Below are positions 44,497 through 53,414 of a DNA stretch of 64,000 nucleotides, in pieces. Every line of letters starts with the position of its first letter. The first letter of the stretch is position 1. The notes under the pieces were generated by a model. It was not told the DNA's origin. It worked only from the letters and a program-made list of their open reading frames with translations, and did not search any database. This DNA comes from Bacteroidota bacterium (GTDB taxonomy: Bacteria; Bacteroidota; Bacteroidia; Chitinophagales; Saprospiraceae). A program made the translations under genes and the position numbers. Where the stretch lies: the NCBI GenBank assembly GCA_020160935.1, contig JAIUPL010000007.1:124001-188000 (forward strand). The letters are read 5' to 3'.

Positions 44497-47400
44497 ATGC
44501 GTATTTACAAACTTCTAATAGTTGTTGTACTCGCATTTGTCGCAGGGGGAACCGCTTTTGGCCGCCACCCCGATGATTATCGCCCCGAAAAGCGCACGAA
44601 TCAGGTGAGATATCGGGATGTGTGCGCCAACTCCGGGTCGGCTATCGACCAGTCGATCAACAACGTACGCGCCCGTTTGCTGGGTGGTGGCGACTGCTGG
44701 TGGAACTTCACCGACGGACGTTATATCGTACCAAAAGTAGACCCTTCCAGCGGACAACAAGAGGTATCCTCGATGTATGCCGGCGCAGTATGGATCGGCG
44801 GATACGACGACTTCGGCAACCTGAAACTGGCTTGCCAGGACTATCGCAGTTCTACCGCCAATGACTTTTGGCCTGGCCCGCTCGACCCCATTCAGGGCAA
44901 CACCGATGCGGTTACCTGCGAAAACTGGGACCGTCATTTCAAGGTGACGGGCGACGAAATCCGCCTGCACCTGCGCAACCTGGCTTCCGGGAAGGATAGC
45001 CCCAGCGACATCCCGAAAGGACTTCGCGAATGGCCGGCAAAAGGAAACCCATACTTCGTGGATGCATGGGGATTTGACCTGCCATTTACTCAACAGGCCC
45101 TGGCGGGCTTTTTCGACGCCGACGACGATGGACTGTACGATCCGCTGAAAGGTGACTATCCTTCCATCGAAATTCGTGGATGTCCGAACGACCGCTATCC
45201 TGACGAAATGATATTCTGGATTTACAACGACGAAGGCGGTGGTCAGGACCACACCCAGTCGCGCGGCGATGCCATTCGTATGGAAATTCAGGTGCAGGCT
45301 TTCGGCTATGCTACCAACGACGCATTGAACGATATGACGTTCCAGCGTTACAAACTGATCAACCGTGCCCAGGACCCGATCGACTCCACCTTTTTTGCCA
45401 TGTGGGTCGACCCTGACCTTGGTTGCTCTATCGACGACTACATCGGTTGCGATACTTCCCTCAGCCTGATGTATGTGTACAACCAGGACCCTGTAGACGG
45501 CCAGCCGGGCAATACCTGCGATGGTGTGCCAACGTACAACGACAAGGTGCCTATGATCGGCGTCGACTACTTCCGTGGCCCTTTGCGCCCGATTACGGTC
45601 GACTCTTCCGTCGAACTGGGCATGTCCTCGTTCATGTACTACAACCGCGGTGGTGCAGAAGGCGGTAACTGGCCAGCAGCCATGACCGACCCGCAGTCGC
45701 CACAGGCATTTTACAACTACATCACCGGCTCCTGGGCAGATGGCACCCCTTGTACTTACGGTGGTAGCGGCTACAACCCGAACAACCCGACAGCAGCCGA
45801 TATCGATTACGTATTTACCGAGCAGCCCAACCAGCCGATTCCGGCATGGTCGATGTGTACTGCCAACCAGGCATTCGGTGACCGTCGTACCCTGCAGGCT
45901 TCCGGACCGTTCCGCCTGAACCCGGGTGCTGTGAACGAACTGATTATTGGCCTCCCTTGGGTGGCTGATATTTCGTACCCATGCCCGGATATGGAACCGC
46001 TGTTCCGTGCCGACCGCCTGGCGCAAGGCCTGTTCGACAACTGCTTCGACCTGCTCGACGGGCCGGATGCACCTGCTGTCAACTGGATCGAACTCGACCG
46101 CGAAGTGATTGCTGTTCTGACCAACGACTCTCTGTCGCTCAATTTCAAGGAAGATTACAGCGAAGTAGACTTCCTTGCTCCAGACTCCCTGCGTTTGAGC
46201 AACGACCCGGCTAAATTGGAATCGACCAAATACCGTTTTGAAGGTTACAAAATTTACCAGTTGCTGAACCCGAATACGTCGAATGCAGATTTTGAAAATC
46301 CTGATCGCAGCCGTCTGGTTTACCAGGTGGACGTGAAAAACGGTGTGAAAAAGATTTACAACTGGGAAGAAGCCCCGAATCCGAACAACCCGGGTGAAAA
46401 AATTTACACCCCGTCTGTTCAGGTAGAAGGAATCGACGAAGGTATCCGACATACGTTCTCTATCAAGGAGGACAAATTTGCTACGGGTAACGACAAGCGC
46501 CTCGTCAACCACAAAAAGTACTACTACGTGGCTGTGGCTTATGCGTACAACAACTTTGGTACTTTTGATCCGTTTACCGGCGCAGGCCAGCCCAAACCAT
46601 ATCTGGTAGGTCGTAAGGCTGCTGATGGCCCGATTCAGGTGTTTACTGTGGTTCCACGCCCGATCGTGGATAAAGTATTGCAATCGTCCTACGGCGATGG
46701 CGTAGCCATTACCCGCCTGGAAGGCGAAGGCGCTGGCAATAACTTCCTCGACCTCGATGATGAAACACGTGCACGGTTGCTGACACCGGGTTTCGACAGT
46801 CTTCTGACCTATAAAGCAGGCCGCGGCCCCATCAACATCACCATCTTCAACCCGTTTGAAGTAAAACAGGGTGACTTTGAAATTTCTCTGGTAGACGACA
46901 ACCTGACCGACGATGTCCTCGCTCCGAATGCATTGTGGCAACTGAAAAGCCTGACCGACGGTACGGTAGTGATTTCGGAAAAAACACTGGCTGAAATCAA
47001 CGAACAAATCGTACCCAAGTATGGCTTTTCGGTAAACATTTCTCAAACGCTGGATGCAGGCGACAATAACCAGAAAAACAATGGCGCGCTGGGTGCAGAA
47101 GTGGAATATTCCGATCCGAACATCCCATGGCTGACGGGTTACAAAGACCTCGACCTGCCGCCATTCCACTATGTGTTGACAAAACCGCCTATGGAAGTTG
47201 ACCACGAACTCGATATGAGCCGCGGCCTGAGTATCATGGGCAATGGATGGTTTGTACCGTTTGTACTGGCCGACTGGCGTTTGGGCGCTCGTCAGAACGT
47301 ACCGAATGACCGCGTGATCACACCGGCCTGGACAGAAAAAGGCGGTACACAGATTGGTACGCTGGCTTCCAGTGCACTGGGTAATAATGATGACAGAAGA

Positions 47401-48576
47401 GCAAAACTTGCCCAGCTGCCAAACGTGGATATCGTTCTGACCAAGGATACAAGCAAATGGAGCCGTTGCATGGTAGTAGAATCGGCATCGTATTACTACT
47501 CCGGCAACGAATTCCCGAAACTCGACGGTCTCGAAACGGAAAGCCCGTCCAACCGCAAACGTGTGATGTTTGACGTTCGTTATGCTCCTTCGGTAGGCAA
47601 AGTCGACGCGGATGGCGACGGACGCCCTGACCCGGATGGCGCTGTGAACCCGACCGGTGTACCTGGCAACAATGCCGGTACCCCTGTACGTGGCATGGGC
47701 TGGTTCCCGGGTTACGCAGTCGATGTAGAAACGGGCGTTCGCCTCAATATTTTCTTTGGCGAAAACTCTGTGTACAGTTCTACCATCGACCCAACCTGGA
47801 CCGGCCGCGATATGCTCTGGAACCCGACGGATCAGGTGCTGCGCGACCCGAATCAGGTGGAAGATTACTACGACCTGATGCTCGGCGGACAACACTGGGT
47901 ATACGTTACGTACACCCCATACGATGGTTGCGAAGCCATGCGCCGTCGCCTGACGCCGGAGTTTGCTCCGAGCGCCAACTCGGCTGGTATCTTCAAGGTT
48001 CAACGCATGAAAGACATCGCGTGGGCGGGTATGATTCAGACGGCGCCCGGTTTCCAGATGAAGCCTTTGAGAGAAGGACTCATTCCGAACGACGCCATCA
48101 TCAAACTGCGTGTAGACAACCCGTATCAGACCTGGTACAACGATGCGGATGCCAACAGAAAAACGGGCCACCCGAAATACCGCTTCTCAACGCGTAACCA
48201 GGAGCCTACTGACCTCGATCAGGTACAGGTTGGCAATGCACTCGACTCTATCAAGGCAGTACCCAATCCGTACTATGGTTTTTCGCAGTATGAAACATCC
48301 AAGTACTCGAACACGATCAAAATTACCAACCTGCCCGGCAAATGCACGGTTACGATCTACTCGCTCGATGGCAAGTTCATCCGCAAGTATGAGCGCAACG
48401 AAGTGTACCAGCCTTACCAGCAAATTACGCCGGATCTGGAGTGGGATTTGAAAAACAGCAAGGGTATCCCTGTGGCGAGCGGTGTTTACCTGATCAATAT
48501 TCAGGCGCCCGGTATGGGAACCCGAACGGTCAAATGGTTTGGTATAGCCCGACAGTTTGACCCCTCAGGACTCTAA
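44497..48576 (+). CDS. Large exported protein with FlgD-like/T9SS-type C-terminal domain
   Basis: A 1359-residue exported protein, signal peptide MRIYKLLIVVVLAFVAGGTAFG. The body has no catalytic motif I recognise. It contains FFDADDDGLYDPLKGDYPSIE and VDADGDGRPDPDG calcium-loop-like segments and many aromatic residues. The end is a FlgD-like beta-sandwich: KAVPNPYYGFSQYETSKYS, KITNLPGKCTVTIYSLDGKF, LEWDLKNSKGIPVASGVYLI. This resembles T9SS C-terminal domains but continues with GMGTRTVKWFGIARQFDPSGL. It is co-directional with a TonB receptor and a PorV/PorQ gene. A role as surface or extracellular partner of these is inferred. Confidence 0.85.
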   Translation: MRIYKLLIVVVLAFVAGGTAFGRHPDDYRPEKRTNQVRYRDVCANSGSAIDQSINNVRARLLGGGDCWWNFTDGRYIVPKVDPSSGQQEVSSMYAGAVWIGGYDDFGNLKLACQDYRSSTANDFWPGPLDPIQGNTDAVTCENWDRHFKVTGDEIRLHLRNLASGKDSPSDIPKGLREWPAKGNPYFVDAWGFDLPFTQQALAGFFDADDDGLYDPLKGDYPSIEIRGCPNDRYPDEMIFWIYNDEGGGQDHTQSRGDAIRMEIQVQAFGYATNDALNDMTFQRYKLINRAQDPIDSTFFAMWVDPDLGCSIDDYIGCDTSLSLMYVYNQDPVDGQPGNTCDGVPTYNDKVPMIGVDYFRGPLRPITVDSSVELGMSSFMYYNRGGAEGGNWPAAMTDPQSPQAFYNYITGSWADGTPCTYGGSGYNPNNPTAADIDYVFTEQPNQPIPAWSMCTANQAFGDRRTLQASGPFRLNPGAVNELIIGLPWVADISYPCPDMEPLFRADRLAQGLFDNCFDLLDGPDAPAVNWIELDREVIAVLTNDSLSLNFKEDYSEVDFLAPDSLRLSNDPAKLESTKYRFEGYKIYQLLNPNTSNADFENPDRSRLVYQVDVKNGVKKIYNWEEAPNPNNPGEKIYTPSVQVEGIDEGIRHTFSIKEDKFATGNDKRLVNHKKYYYVAVAYAYNNFGTFDPFTGAGQPKPYLVGRKAADGPIQVFTVVPRPIVDKVLQSSYGDGVAITRLEGEGAGNNFLDLDDETRARLLTPGFDSLLTYKAGRGPINITIFNPFEVKQGDFEISLVDDNLTDDVLAPNALWQLKSLTDGTVVISEKTLAEINEQIVPKYGFSVNISQTLDAGDNNQKNNGALGAEVEYSDPNIPWLTGYKDLDLPPFHYVLTKPPMEVDHELDMSRGLSIMGNGWFVPFVLADWRLGARQNVPNDRVITPAWTEKGGTQIGTLASSALGNNDDRRAKLAQLPNVDIVLTKDTSKWSRCMVVESASYYYSGNEFPKLDGLETESPSNRKRVMFDVRYAPSVGKVDADGDGRPDPDGAVNPTGVPGNNAGTPVRGMGWFPGYAVDVETGVRLNIFFGENSVYSSTIDPTWTGRDMLWNPTDQVLRDPNQVEDYYDLMLGGQHWVYVTYTPYDGCEAMRRRLTPEFAPSANSAGIFKVQRMKDIAWAGMIQTAPGFQMKPLREGLIPNDAIIKLRVDNPYQTWYNDADANRKTGHPKYRFSTRNQEPTDLDQVQVGNALDSIKAVPNPYYGFSQYETSKYSNTIKITNLPGKCTVTIYSLDGKFIRKYERNEVYQPYQQITPDLEWDLKNSKGIPVASGVYLINIQAPGMGTRTVKWFGIARQFDPSGL

Positions 48577-48589
48577 CGTGATGCCAGGC

Positions 48590-48632
48590 GGCCGGAGTTT
48601 CGTTCTCCAACAAGGAAAGCGAGGCTCCGGCC
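48590..48632 (+). terminator. Intergenic hairpin before the PorV/PorQ gene
   Basis: GGCCGGAGTTTCG at 48590-48602 pairs with CGAGGCTCCGGCC at 48620-48632, allowing two G-T type pairs. It is followed by CCTTCTTC, not a clean T run. Confidence 0.5.
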
Positions 48633-48690
48633 CCTTCTTCATTTCACTTTCCGGAATTGTTTTCCGGATTTATTTCATTTCCGAATCAAT

Positions 48691-49737
48691 ATGAAATATA
48701 CATACTCACTATTACTGTGTTTTTGTCTGCTGGCTTCAGGAGCAATGATGGCAGGCAACCCGGACCGGCAAGGGGAGGCAGGCGCCAACCAATTATTGCT
48801 CAACCCATGGGCGCGTAGCGCAGGCCTGCACTCGCTGAATACCTCTAGCGTATCGGGCGCAGAAGCCATGTACCTGAATGTGGCAGGGCTTTCCCGCCTC
48901 AAAAAAACGCAGATTCAACTCAGCCATGCGCGTTACATCGCCGATATCAATCTGAATGCACTCTCTTTCGGACAGCATATCGGTTCGGGCGGCGGCGTAT
49001 TTGGTATCTCTTTGGTGTCGATGGATTTGGGCGACTTTTTCTCCACCAGCGAGGACATTCCTGGCGGTACCGGGGCCACGTTCAGCCCTTCTTATTTTAA
49101 CATGGGATTGTCTTATTCTCACTTGTTTGTCAACAAGGTGTCAGTAGGCGTTACTTTCAAATTCGTCAATGAATCGATCAGCAACGTAGGCGCACGCGCT
49201 ATGGCGCTCGATGCCGGCGTTCAGTACGTAACAGGCGAAAATGACAATTTCAAATTCGGCATCTCGCTGCGGAACATCGGTACCAAAATGAAATACACGG
49301 GTGAAGGTTTGTCGACTCCGCGTCCGAATCCGAACCAGACCTGGGAATTCCCGATTACCTACTACCAGCGCTCTGCCGAATACGAACTGCCCTCACAACT
49401 TAATATCGGCTTCTCGAACGACTGGTTGCTGGGTAAATCCAACAGGCTCTCTCTGATCGGTAACTTTACCTCCAACGCGTTTTCGCGCGACCAGGTAGGC
49501 GGCGGCCTCGAACTCACCGTTGGCCAGAATTTCGGCCTGCGCGTTGCTTACAAAACGGAATTGGGAACAGCCATCGGTAGCACCGAAGCCACCCTCGATA
49601 ACGGTGTGAGCGCGGGCTTTACAGCCTCCATCCCGTTCAAAAAAGGTTCCGACAGCCGTCTGACGCTTGATTACTCCTACCGTGCCACTGCTGTGTACAA
49701 TGGTATTCATGGGGTAGGGCTGCGCATCGATTTGTAG
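48691..49737 (+). CDS. PorV/PorQ family outer-membrane protein
   Basis: Outer-membrane beta-barrel protein of 348 residues with signal peptide MKYTYSLLLCFCLLASGAMMAG. The family start is visible: GANQLLLNPWARSAGLHSLNTSSVSGAEAMYLNVAGLSRLKKTQIQLSHARYI. Later segments include GVTFKFVNESISNVGARAMALDAGVQY. PorV family barrels shuttle type IX secretion substrates from the translocon. A paralogue next to a large exported protein and a TonB receptor suggests a dedicated partner for that protein. The start at 48691 begins the signal peptide. Confidence 0.9.
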   Translation: MKYTYSLLLCFCLLASGAMMAGNPDRQGEAGANQLLLNPWARSAGLHSLNTSSVSGAEAMYLNVAGLSRLKKTQIQLSHARYIADINLNALSFGQHIGSGGGVFGISLVSMDLGDFFSTSEDIPGGTGATFSPSYFNMGLSYSHLFVNKVSVGVTFKFVNESISNVGARAMALDAGVQYVTGENDNFKFGISLRNIGTKMKYTGEGLSTPRPNPNQTWEFPITYYQRSAEYELPSQLNIGFSNDWLLGKSNRLSLIGNFTSNAFSRDQVGGGLELTVGQNFGLRVAYKTELGTAIGSTEATLDNGVSAGFTASIPFKKGSDSRLTLDYSYRATAVYNGIHGVGLRIDL

Positions 49738-49754
49738 AAAAAAAAGAGGCAGTC

Positions 49755-49785
49755 TTTCATTGCATTGAAAATTGCCGTAACTTTG
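49755..49785 (+). promoter_or_regulatory. Candidate greA promoter
   Basis: TTTC at 49755-49758, 19-base spacer, exact -7 box TAACTTTG at 49778-49785. A start near 49792 would make a ~155-base leader that contains both hairpins below. Confidence 0.5.
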
Positions 49786-49799
49786 CAGCACGATTTTAC

Positions 49800-49844
49800 A
49801 ACAGGAACGTTTCTATCTGCCCGATAGGAACGTTCCTGTTTTTT
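49800..49844 (+). terminator. Terminator-like hairpin 1 in the greA leader
   Basis: ACAGGAACG at 49801-49809 pairs with CGTTCCTGT at 49831-49839, followed by a T run to 49844. It could end the upstream PorV transcript or attenuate greA. Confidence 0.8.
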
Positions 49845-49865
49845 AGTCTGTATGGAAAAAAACGC

Positions 49866-49903
49866 AAGGTTTATCCTCCTGCATGGACGGATAAGCCTTT
49901 TTT
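49866..49903 (+). terminator. Terminator-like hairpin 2 in the greA leader
   Basis: AAGGTTTATCC at 49866-49876 pairs with GGATAAGCCTT at 49889-49899 (one G-T pair), with T6-7 to 49903, 45 bases before the greA ATG. Confidence 0.75.
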
Positions 49904-49947
49904 AACCTAACCAAAGAGGATTTTTTTAACCTTTAATACCGTTGAAT

Positions 49948-50424
49948 ATGGCAAACTACACCTATCTGACACAAACCGGCTACGACCGGCTACGGTCCGA
50001 ACTGGATGAACTGAAAACTACTGGTCGTCAGGAAGCAGCCCGTGCTATTGCCGAAGCACGTTCGCAAGGCGATTTGTCGGAAAATGCCGAATACGATGCC
50101 GCAAAAGATGCACAGGGGCTGTTGGAATTCAAAATCAATGAACTGGAAACCATTCTCGCCAATGCGCGTATCATAGACGAATCGCAACTCGATAGTTCCA
50201 AAGTGGCGATCCTTTCCAATGTGACCATCAAAAACCTGAAAACAGGAAAGGAAATGACCTACAAACTCGTGTCTGAAACTGAAGCAGATGCGAAACAAAT
50301 GCGCATTTCCGTTACCTCTCCCATCGGACAGGGCCTGCTGGGCAAAACCGTAGGCGAAATCGCCAAAGTGGCGACACCCGCCGGCGCCATGGAGTTTGAA
50401 GTAATGGGAATATCCGTCGGATAG
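49948..50424 (+). CDS. greA: Transcription elongation factor GreA
   Basis: Cytoplasmic factor of 158 residues that rescues backtracked RNA polymerase by stimulating transcript cleavage. The N-terminal coiled coil carries YLTQTGYDRLRSELDELKTTGRQEAARAIAEARSQGDLSENAEYDAAKD, with the acidic tip D-x-x-E-N-A-E-Y. The C-terminal FKBP-like domain has VTIKNLKTGKEMTYKLVSETEAD and SPIGQGLLGKTVGE. ATG 49948 is the family start; a TTG two codons earlier is unlikely. The leader holds two terminator-like hairpins, suggesting premature termination control. Confidence 0.96.
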   Translation: MANYTYLTQTGYDRLRSELDELKTTGRQEAARAIAEARSQGDLSENAEYDAAKDAQGLLEFKINELETILANARIIDESQLDSSKVAILSNVTIKNLKTGKEMTYKLVSETEADAKQMRISVTSPIGQGLLGKTVGEIAKVATPAGAMEFEVMGISVG

Positions 50425-50426
50425 TA

Positions 50427-50639
50427 GTTATCAGTTATCAGTTATTGGTTATCAGGGGTGGTAGGGGTACATTTGTGCAAGTTTTTTCGCGGCTCTAAAA
50501 GGCGTGTTGAACATTTACACAAATGTACCCTTACTACCCCTGATCATTTATCTTGCTACACGACCACAGATGTCCGGTATAATGAACAAATGTACCCCCA
50601 CCACCCTGATAACGAATAACTAATAACTGATAACCAATT
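50427..50639. repeat. Three-armed composite element, GTTATCA/GTTATTG heptamers
   Basis: Left arm 50427-50482: GTTATCA tandem, then CAGGGGTGGTAGGGGTACATTTGTG. Middle segment about 50511-50548 and right segment about 50588-50639 are both complementary to it in part (ACAAATGTACCC, CTACCCCTGAT / CCACCCTGATAAC). The right arm ends at the next ATG. Confidence 0.85.
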
Positions 50640-51038
50640 ATGTCAAGCATTTTCACCCGCATCGTAAACGGAGAGATTCCGTGCCATAAAATTGCCGAAA
50701 CCGATGATTATCTGGCGTTTCTGGATGTGCGCCCGCAAGCCAAGGGGCATACGTTGTGCATCACCAAACAGGAAATCGACTATATTTTCGATGTAGAGGA
50801 TGACCTGTACACGGGTCTGTGGCTTTTTGCCAAAAAAGTGGCGCATGCGGTAAAAAAAGCCGTCCCCTGCAAACGGGTAGCCGTGGTGGTGATCGGCGAC
50901 GAAGTGCGCCATACGCACGTACACCTGATTCCTTTTAATAGCCTGGAAGATGTGCGTTTTCAGGGCTCTGCCAAAGTGGATATGTCGGCAGAGGAATTGA
51001 AAGAACTGGCGGCGAGTATTGCCGGGTACTTTCAGTAA
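50640..51038 (+). CDS. HIT-family hydrolase
   Basis: A 132-residue histidine-triad protein of the Hint/HinT branch. The triad His91-Thr-His93-Val-His95 (RHTHVHLIP) provides the nucleophile for cleavage of nucleoside phosphoramidates or related nucleotide adducts. The N-terminal block IFTRIVNGEIPCHKIAETDDYLAFLDVRPQAKGHTLCI is typical. Substrate in the cell unknown. The ATG is directly at the end of a repeat arm, and the next repeat starts within 5 bases of the stop. Confidence 0.94.
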   Translation: MSSIFTRIVNGEIPCHKIAETDDYLAFLDVRPQAKGHTLCITKQEIDYIFDVEDDLYTGLWLFAKKVAHAVKKAVPCKRVAVVVIGDEVRHTHVHLIPFNSLEDVRFQGSAKVDMSAEELKELAASIAGYFQ

Positions 51039-51042
51039 GTGT

Positions 51043-51197
51043 TTTTGTGTTTTGGTGTTTTGGTGGGCTTCGCTCTTGGTGTTGGGAGGTAATTTGGCCG
51101 TGAAATCGGACAAAGTTTATTGAAAAGTCTCTGATTTCACGGCCAAATTACCTCCCAACACCAAGAGCGAAGCCCACCAAAACACCAAAACACAAAA
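51043..51197. repeat. Composite hairpin element, GTGTTTTG arms (65-bp perfect stem)
   Basis: Arms 51043-51107 and 51133-51197 are perfectly complementary over 65 nt around a 25-nt loop. Outer part is GTGTTTTG octamers, then GGGCTTCGCTCTTGGTGTTG, then GGAGGTAATTTGGCCGTG. It is between the convergent HIT and E1 genes. It is the longest perfect stem seen in the window. Confidence 0.98.
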
Positions 51198-51204
51198 CCC
51201 CCCC

Positions 51205-53196
51205 CTAATACTTCCTCAACTTCTCCAACTGCTCCTTCATCCGTTCCAGCGGAAAAAAGTTCTGTTCCAGCGGAATGGCAAAGGGCACCGGCGTATCGAG
51301 GCTGGCAGCCCGGAGTACCGGCGCATCGAGGTATTCGAACAAGTTTTCGGAAATCCAGGCGGCAATTTCACCGCCGATACCGCCAAACAGCGTGTCTTCA
51401 TGGAGAATCAGCACGCGATTTGTTTTTTTCACAGAATGGGTAATGGCTTCATAATCAAGTGGCACCAGCGAGCGCAGGTCGACTATGTCGGCATCCAGGC
51501 CGAGTGCATCGGCAGCGGCTTCTGCCCAGCGTACGCCCATGCCGTAGGTAAGGATACTTACTTCCGAACCGCTGCGCACCTGGCGGGCTTTCCCGATTTC
51601 TACTGTGTAAAAGCCTTCGGGCACCAGACCGCTTTCCGAGCGATACAGCGCTTTGTGCTCGAAAAACATCACCGGATTGGGGTCTTCAAAAGCCGCCAGC
51701 AGCAGGCCTTTCGCGTCGGCAGGGGTGCTGGGGTACACCACTTTCAGGCCGGGCACGTGTGTAAACCACGCTTCGTTCGACTGTGAGTGAAACGGTCCGG
51801 CGCCCGTACCGCCGCCGGTAGGCATGCGCACCACCATATCGGCCGTTTGGCCCCAGCGCCAGTGCAGTTTGGCGAGGTTGTTCACGATCTGGTTGAAGCC
51901 GCAGGTGACGAAGTCGGCAAACTGCATTTCCACCATACTTTTGATGCCTTTCAGGCTAAGACCCAGCCCGATGCCGACAATGGCGCTTTCACAAAGCGGG
52001 GTGTTGCGCACCCGATCTTTGCCGAATTCCTGCATGAATCCATTGGTAATTTTAAAAACGCCGCCATAATCAGCAATATCCTGGCCCATGAGCACCAGTT
52101 CCGGATGGCGTTTCATGGCCTCGCGCAGTCCGTCGCTGATGGCATCGATAAAACGCAATTCTCGGCCGGGTTGCGCAGGCGCCACGGCGGCCGGCGCCGG
52201 TGCATACACGTCGGCCAGTTCCTCGGCCGTATCGGCCACCGGTTCGGGCTCTGCAAACATGACATCTACGGCTTTCTGGATGTCTTTTTTATACCGTTCT
52301 TTCAAGGTTTTGGCCTGCGCTTCGGTGAGCAGGTTTTCTTCCAGCAGCCATTTCTCGAAATTGTCGATGGGGTCTTTTTGCGCCCAGGCATCCATCAGTT
52401 CCTGCGGCACGTATTTGGTGCCGCTGGCTTCTTCGTGGCCACGCATGCGGAAAGTGACGCATTCGAGCAGGAAGGGCTCGGGATTTTCGCGCATTTCGGC
52501 AGCAATTTTCCGAATGGTGGTAAACACCTCTATAATATTGTTGCCATCGATTTTGGCCGAGCGCATACCATAACCTGCTGCACGATCGACGAGGTCTTTG
52601 CAGGCGTATTGCTCATTGGGGCGGGTAGACAAGCCGTAACCGTTGTTTTCGATCAGGAAAATCACCGGCAGTTTCCACACCGACGCCACATTGAGCGCTT
52701 CGTGGAACTCGCCCTGGCTGGTAGCGCCTTCGCCGGTAAATGCCAGCGACACGCGGCCTTGTTTGCGCAGTTTGTGGGCCATGGCGACGCCGGCTGCCAG
52801 CGAAAGTTGCGGGCCCAGGTGCGAAATCATACCAACAATGGCGTGTTCCATAGCGCCAAAGTGAAAAGATCGGTCGCGGCTTTTAGTGTAGCCGAGTCGT
52901 TTGCCCTGCCACTGGCAAAACAGGCGGTCGAGCGGCATGTCGCGCGCCGTAAACACACCAAGGTTGCGGTGCATGGTAAATATTACTTCGTCGGGCAGCA
53001 GGGCGCAAGCGGCCCCGACGCTGATGGCTTCCTGCCCGATACCGGAAAACCATTTGGAAATACGGCCCTGCCGGAGCAGGTTGAGCATTTTTTCTTCAAT
53101 GAGGCGAGGGCGTACAAGTTGTTCGTACAGGTGCAAAAGGGTGTCTTTTTCCAGACCGGATGCAGTGTAGGGAATAGCAGTTGTGGTGGCGGTCAT
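51205..53196 (-). CDS. 2-oxoacid dehydrogenase E1 component, fused alpha and beta subunits
   Basis: Thiamine-diphosphate enzyme of 663 residues in which the E1 alpha (about 10-315) and beta (about 345-660) chains are one polypeptide, joined by a Pro/Ala-rich linker (VYAPAPAAVAPAQPG). The alpha part has the ThDP/Mg motif GEGATSQGEFHEALNVASVWKLPVIFLIENN and RMRGHEEASG. The beta part has GQDIADYGGVFKITNG, RMPTGGGTGAGPFHSQSNE and DLRSLVPLDYEAI. It decarboxylates a branched-chain 2-oxoacid or pyruvate and acylates lipoyl-E2; no E2 or E3 gene is adjacent. Fused E1 genes of this kind are common in Bacteroidota. Confidence 0.94.
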   Translation of the reverse strand: MTATTTAIPYTASGLEKDTLLHLYEQLVRPRLIEEKMLNLLRQGRISKWFSGIGQEAISVGAACALLPDEVIFTMHRNLGVFTARDMPLDRLFCQWQGKRLGYTKSRDRSFHFGAMEHAIVGMISHLGPQLSLAAGVAMAHKLRKQGRVSLAFTGEGATSQGEFHEALNVASVWKLPVIFLIENNGYGLSTRPNEQYACKDLVDRAAGYGMRSAKIDGNNIIEVFTTIRKIAAEMRENPEPFLLECVTFRMRGHEEASGTKYVPQELMDAWAQKDPIDNFEKWLLEENLLTEAQAKTLKERYKKDIQKAVDVMFAEPEPVADTAEELADVYAPAPAAVAPAQPGRELRFIDAISDGLREAMKRHPELVLMGQDIADYGGVFKITNGFMQEFGKDRVRNTPLCESAIVGIGLGLSLKGIKSMVEMQFADFVTCGFNQIVNNLAKLHWRWGQTADMVVRMPTGGGTGAGPFHSQSNEAWFTHVPGLKVVYPSTPADAKGLLLAAFEDPNPVMFFEHKALYRSESGLVPEGFYTVEIGKARQVRSGSEVSILTYGMGVRWAEAAADALGLDADIVDLRSLVPLDYEAITHSVKKTNRVLILHEDTLFGGIGGEIAAWISENLFEYLDAPVLRAASLDTPVPFAIPLEQNFFPLERMKEQLEKLRKY

Positions 53197-53213
53197 TGTG
53201 TAGTAGCGGTTTA

Positions 53214-53414
53214 GTTGTTGGTTGTTAAGTTATTGGTTGTTAAGTTATTGGTTATTGGTTATTAAGTTATTAGGGGTGGGTAAGGGTTTATTTCTTCGTT
53301 CGTTTGGCTGCTCAAACAGGAATGCCAAGATGAACGAACCACCAAACCCTTACCCACCCCTAATAACTTAATAACCAATAATCAATAACTTAACAACCAA
53401 TAACTAATAACTAA
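53214..53414. repeat. Composite hairpin element, GTTATTG/GTTGTTAA arms
   Basis: The core 53252-53289 pairs with 53344-53381 (38 nt; TTAGGGGTGGGTAAGGG). Outer arms are GTTATTG/GTTGTTA heptamers. The apex has TTCGTTCG...CGAAC and a TTTGGC/GCCAAG pair. It lies just upstream of the E1 start. Confidence 0.93.
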
